From CALMEC01 sp964628685 (GTDB lineage Bacteria; Actinomycetota; Thermoleophilia; Miltoncostaeales; Miltoncostaeaceae), in the NCBI GenBank assembly GCA_964628685.1, contig CAZVNM010000003.1, forward strand, positions 434,001 through 498,000: DNA of 64,000 nucleotides. The letters run 5' to 3'. Of this stretch, positions 60,597-64,000 are shown piece by piece (within the stretch, counting starts at the first letter, position 1; each line of letters starts with the position of its first letter). The translations under genes and the position numbers were made by a program. The notes under the pieces were generated by a model. That model ran no database searches. It was not told the DNA's origin and saw only the letters and a program-made list of their open reading frames with translations.

Positions 60597-61370
60597 ATGA
60601 TGAGACGAACGATCCTCGCCGCGTGCGTCGCCGGCCTGCTCACCGCCGCGCCGGCGCTCGGAGCGCGGCCGGCGACCGACGCCGAGCGCACCCGGATCCT
60701 GGCGGGCAACGTCTCGGCGGAGTGCATGTCGCAGGTCGCCGCGGTGACCGTGAGCGACCGCACCGTGGCGTGGGCGCGTGTCGACAACGCGGGCAGCGAC
60801 GGGTGCCCGGCGAGCGTCGATCTCCTGCTGCGCCTTCCCGGCCACGTGCGCTATCGGCCGATGTGGTGGTCGAACGACGAGCGCGGACGCCCGTGCTGGG
60901 CGACCGGGACCGCCGTGATGCGCGACCTCCTCGCGGACCTCGCGGACCGTGGCTGTCAGCTGCCCCGCCCGGAGGGGCTCCTCGTCTACGCGCCCGCACC
61001 CCCGGCGGGGCGCACCGGTGTGCGATCCGCGACCCGCGCCGAGCGCAGCGGCATCGGCCGTGCGATGTACGGCACGCGGACCGCGTGCTACCGGGCGCTT
61101 CCCATCAGGGTGGCCCGCTGGTCGCCGCGCTGGGCGGCGGTGGGCACCCCGCGCGTCCGGACCGGACCCTGCGCCGTGGACGGCGGCACGATCCTGGTGC
61201 GGCTGCCGGGCTCGGAGCGGTGGGTGAAGGCGTGGGACGGCGGCCCCGGACACCGGCGGGCGCCCTGCTGGGTGGCGGGTGCCAACGTCACGCGCACGCT
61301 CCTGCGGCTGGGGACGTGCGGGCAGCGTGTGGGCGACGACGTGATCTACCTCAACCCGCGATCCACCTGA
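60597..61370 (+). CDS. secreted protein with two internally repeated Cys-containing domains
   Basis: A 257-residue exported protein: a signal peptide (RRTILAACVAGLLTAAPALGA) followed by two repeats (about residues 27-125 and 140-257). LLRLPGHVRYRPMWW / LVRLPGSERWVKAWD, GRPCWATGTAVMRDLL / RAPCWVAGANVTRTLL and DRGCQ / GTCGQ align. Conserved Cys and Trp suggest a disulfide-stabilised fold used outside the cell. Family not recognised. ATG at 60597 has GGAGG nine bases upstream. Confidence 0.72.
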   Translation: MMRRTILAACVAGLLTAAPALGARPATDAERTRILAGNVSAECMSQVAAVTVSDRTVAWARVDNAGSDGCPASVDLLLRLPGHVRYRPMWWSNDERGRPCWATGTAVMRDLLADLADRGCQLPRPEGLLVYAPAPPAGRTGVRSATRAERSGIGRAMYGTRTACYRALPIRVARWSPRWAAVGTPRVRTGPCAVDGGTILVRLPGSERWVKAWDGGPGHRRAPCWVAGANVTRTLLRLGTCGQRVGDDVIYLNPRST

Positions 61371-61486
61371 GGTGAGCGGCAGGCGGCCCGCGTCACCCTG
61401 ACGGGAAATGGCGCCGCGGCGTCGTTCGCGGTCGCCGGGCGCCCGCCCGGGGACGCAACGGGCCGCGCCTTGGCAGGATGGTGCGC

Positions 61487-63169
<1,683 letters not shown>

Positions 63170-63182
63170 CCGGGAGGCGGCG

Positions 63183-63225
63183 CGCGTCGTCGGTTCCCGG
63201 TCGCCCGGACCGAACCGACGACGCG
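63183..63225 (+). terminator. hairpin terminator after ettA
   Basis: CGCGTCGTCGGTTC (63183-63196) pairs perfectly with GAACCGACGACGCG (63212-63225) around a 15-base loop that can itself pair (CCGG / CCGG). No T tract; the sequence continues TCCCCTCC. Confidence 0.75.
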
Positions 63226-63317
63226 TCCCCTCCAGGCCCGGTCGGCGCGTGGGGTGTCAGTTCCGGTGCCGGTCGATTCATCTGACCCGTCGGCGTCCGG
63301 CGGTGGCGGCGCTTCGG

Positions 63318-64000
63318 TCACCCTCCGGCGGGTGGACGCGGTGCGGGCCGCAGCGCGCGGCCGCTTCGCACGTCCACCAGGGGCCGGTCACCCAGCGGGC
63401 GGTCCAGCGTGATCGTCACCGGATGCGCGAGCAACTGTGCCGTGCAGACCACATCGGGCCGGGTGACCGCGCCGCCCACCACCACGATGTCGTCCTCCTC
63501 GTGGAGTGCCGCCCGGATGTCCGTGTCGCAGGCGCCGACGCCGATCGTGTAGTCCACCGTCCGGCCGTCGCCCGAGCGGTCGACGAGCTCCAGGGCGCCG
63601 ACGGTCTCCCGCGGAGCGTCACCGACCGGCACCTCCGGCTCGGCCGCGAGGTCAGCCGGATCCACCGCGACGCGCAGGATGGGATGCCGCATGGTGTCCA
63701 CGGTGAAGCGCCAGGTCGGGACGGTCACGCGTCCCCGACTGGTGCGCACCTCCATCGTCACCAATGTCGCGGTGGTGACGACGAGCCCACGACAGCGGAC
63801 GTTGGGACCGCCGCAGGCCGGTGGCTTTCGTCGGGAGCCGCGCATGGCGTCGATCGCGTCACGCGCACCGACCAGCCGCACCCGTGTCGCGGTGCCGTCG
63901 GCGGCGACCATCGAACCGGTGGCGGGTCCGGCCGAAAGCCCACCGTCGGCGCTGATGCGTCCGTCGTTGAATGCGACGCTCTGCCAGTTGGCGTCGAACG
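63318..64000 (-). CDS. exported protein, partial; possible META-like domain
   Basis: The frame is open from 63318 rightward to the window edge, and the codons after 63911 continue as protein (FDANWQSVAFNDGRISADGG), so the gene starts outside the window. That stretch resembles the start of META/HslJ domains, though the usual G-C-N is G-G-L here. Two Cys (PACGGPNVRCRG) and further Cys later (GACDTD, VVCTAQ) suggest an extracytoplasmic protein. The domain assignment is weak; the reading frame is well supported. Confidence 0.55.
   Translation of the reverse strand, partial: FDANWQSVAFNDGRISADGGLSAGPATGSMVAADGTATRVRLVGARDAIDAMRGSRRKPPACGGPNVRCRGLVVTTATLVTMEVRTSRGRVTVPTWRFTVDTMRHPILRVAVDPADLAAEPEVPVGDAPRETVGALELVDRSGDGRTVDYTIGVGACDTDIRAALHEEDDIVVVGGAVTRPDVVCTAQLLAHPVTITLDRPLGDRPLVDVRSGRALRPAPRPPAGG

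Overview
The window is 64 kb of high-GC bacterial DNA, densely coded on both strands. It looks like a chromosome segment of an actinobacterium, probably a deep-branching one (Thermoleophilia / Solirubrobacterales-like). The reasons are the overlapping FHA - PP2C phosphatase - FtsW/RodA - PBP - PASTA-kinase operon, a long AceA2-type isocitrate lyase, a DUF3349 gene, a B-family (ba3-like) oxidase with a fused cytochrome c domain, and many leaderless starts in which a TANNNT box lies 6-8 nt before an ATG or GTG. The taxonomic call is an inference; no rRNA gene is present.

Layout. 0-1.6 kb: molybdenum cofactor genes moeA (cut by the window edge) and mogA. 1.8-3.0 kb: a secreted polysaccharide deacetylase. 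3.2-13.9 kb, minus strand: eight genes joined mostly by 4-bp stop/start overlaps: polytopic Ser/Thr kinase, fhaA, fhaB, PP2C phosphatase, ftsW/rodA, pbpA, PASTA kinase pknB, ddl. They couple growth signalling to peptidoglycan synthesis. 14.1-19.7 kb: tRNA-Leu, two membrane proteins, pheA, an HNH endonuclease, tRNA-Arg, an RraA-like protein and an aldo/keto reductase. 19.7-21.3 kb: an ECF sigma factor with no conventional start codon and a SecD-like membrane partner. 22.0-25.3 kb: three tandem paralogous flavin monooxygenases, each behind the same promoter-like box. 25.3-29.1 kb: cysteine dioxygenase-like protein, a Phd/VapC-type toxin-antitoxin pair, nitroreductase, UspA, cold-shock protein, lipoprotein. 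29.2-34.9 kb, minus strand: hsp20-lon, an ECF sigma/zinc anti-sigma pair, and a second cysteine dioxygenase paralogue with an FAD/NAD oxidoreductase. 35.4-38.6 kb: a GAF/PAS histidine kinase and its OmpR-type regulator. 38.8-40.9 kb: PLP-related oxidase, small coiled-coil protein, RNase HI, and a NarL-like regulator with a degenerate receiver. 40.9-42.1 kb: a non-coding repeat island. 43.0-45.3 kb: isocitrate lyase; malate synthase lies apart at 56.0-57.6 kb, completing the glyoxylate shunt.

45.4-52.1 kb is the most distinctive block, a poly-gamma-glutamate-type locus: pgsB, a double-length pgsC with an internal duplication, a hydrolase-like protein, a degenerate GGDEF membrane protein, a 42-residue membrane peptide and, divergently, a long capA/pgsA homologue. 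It is followed by ferritin, a 25-residue membrane peptide, DUF3349, a ThDP enzyme, malate synthase, the terminal oxidase (57.8-60.3 kb), a secreted duplicated-domain protein, ettA and a partial exported protein.

Three repeat families stand out: clusters of CAATTG-centred boxes spaced 21-23 bp apart (3.1, 17.1, 35.0, 35.2 and 35.3 kb), a four-copy tandem array of about 265 bp (40.9-41.9 kb), and a dispersed palindrome (17.9, 41.96 and 42.07 kb). All calls rest on reading the sequence and recalled family knowledge; no searches were run.
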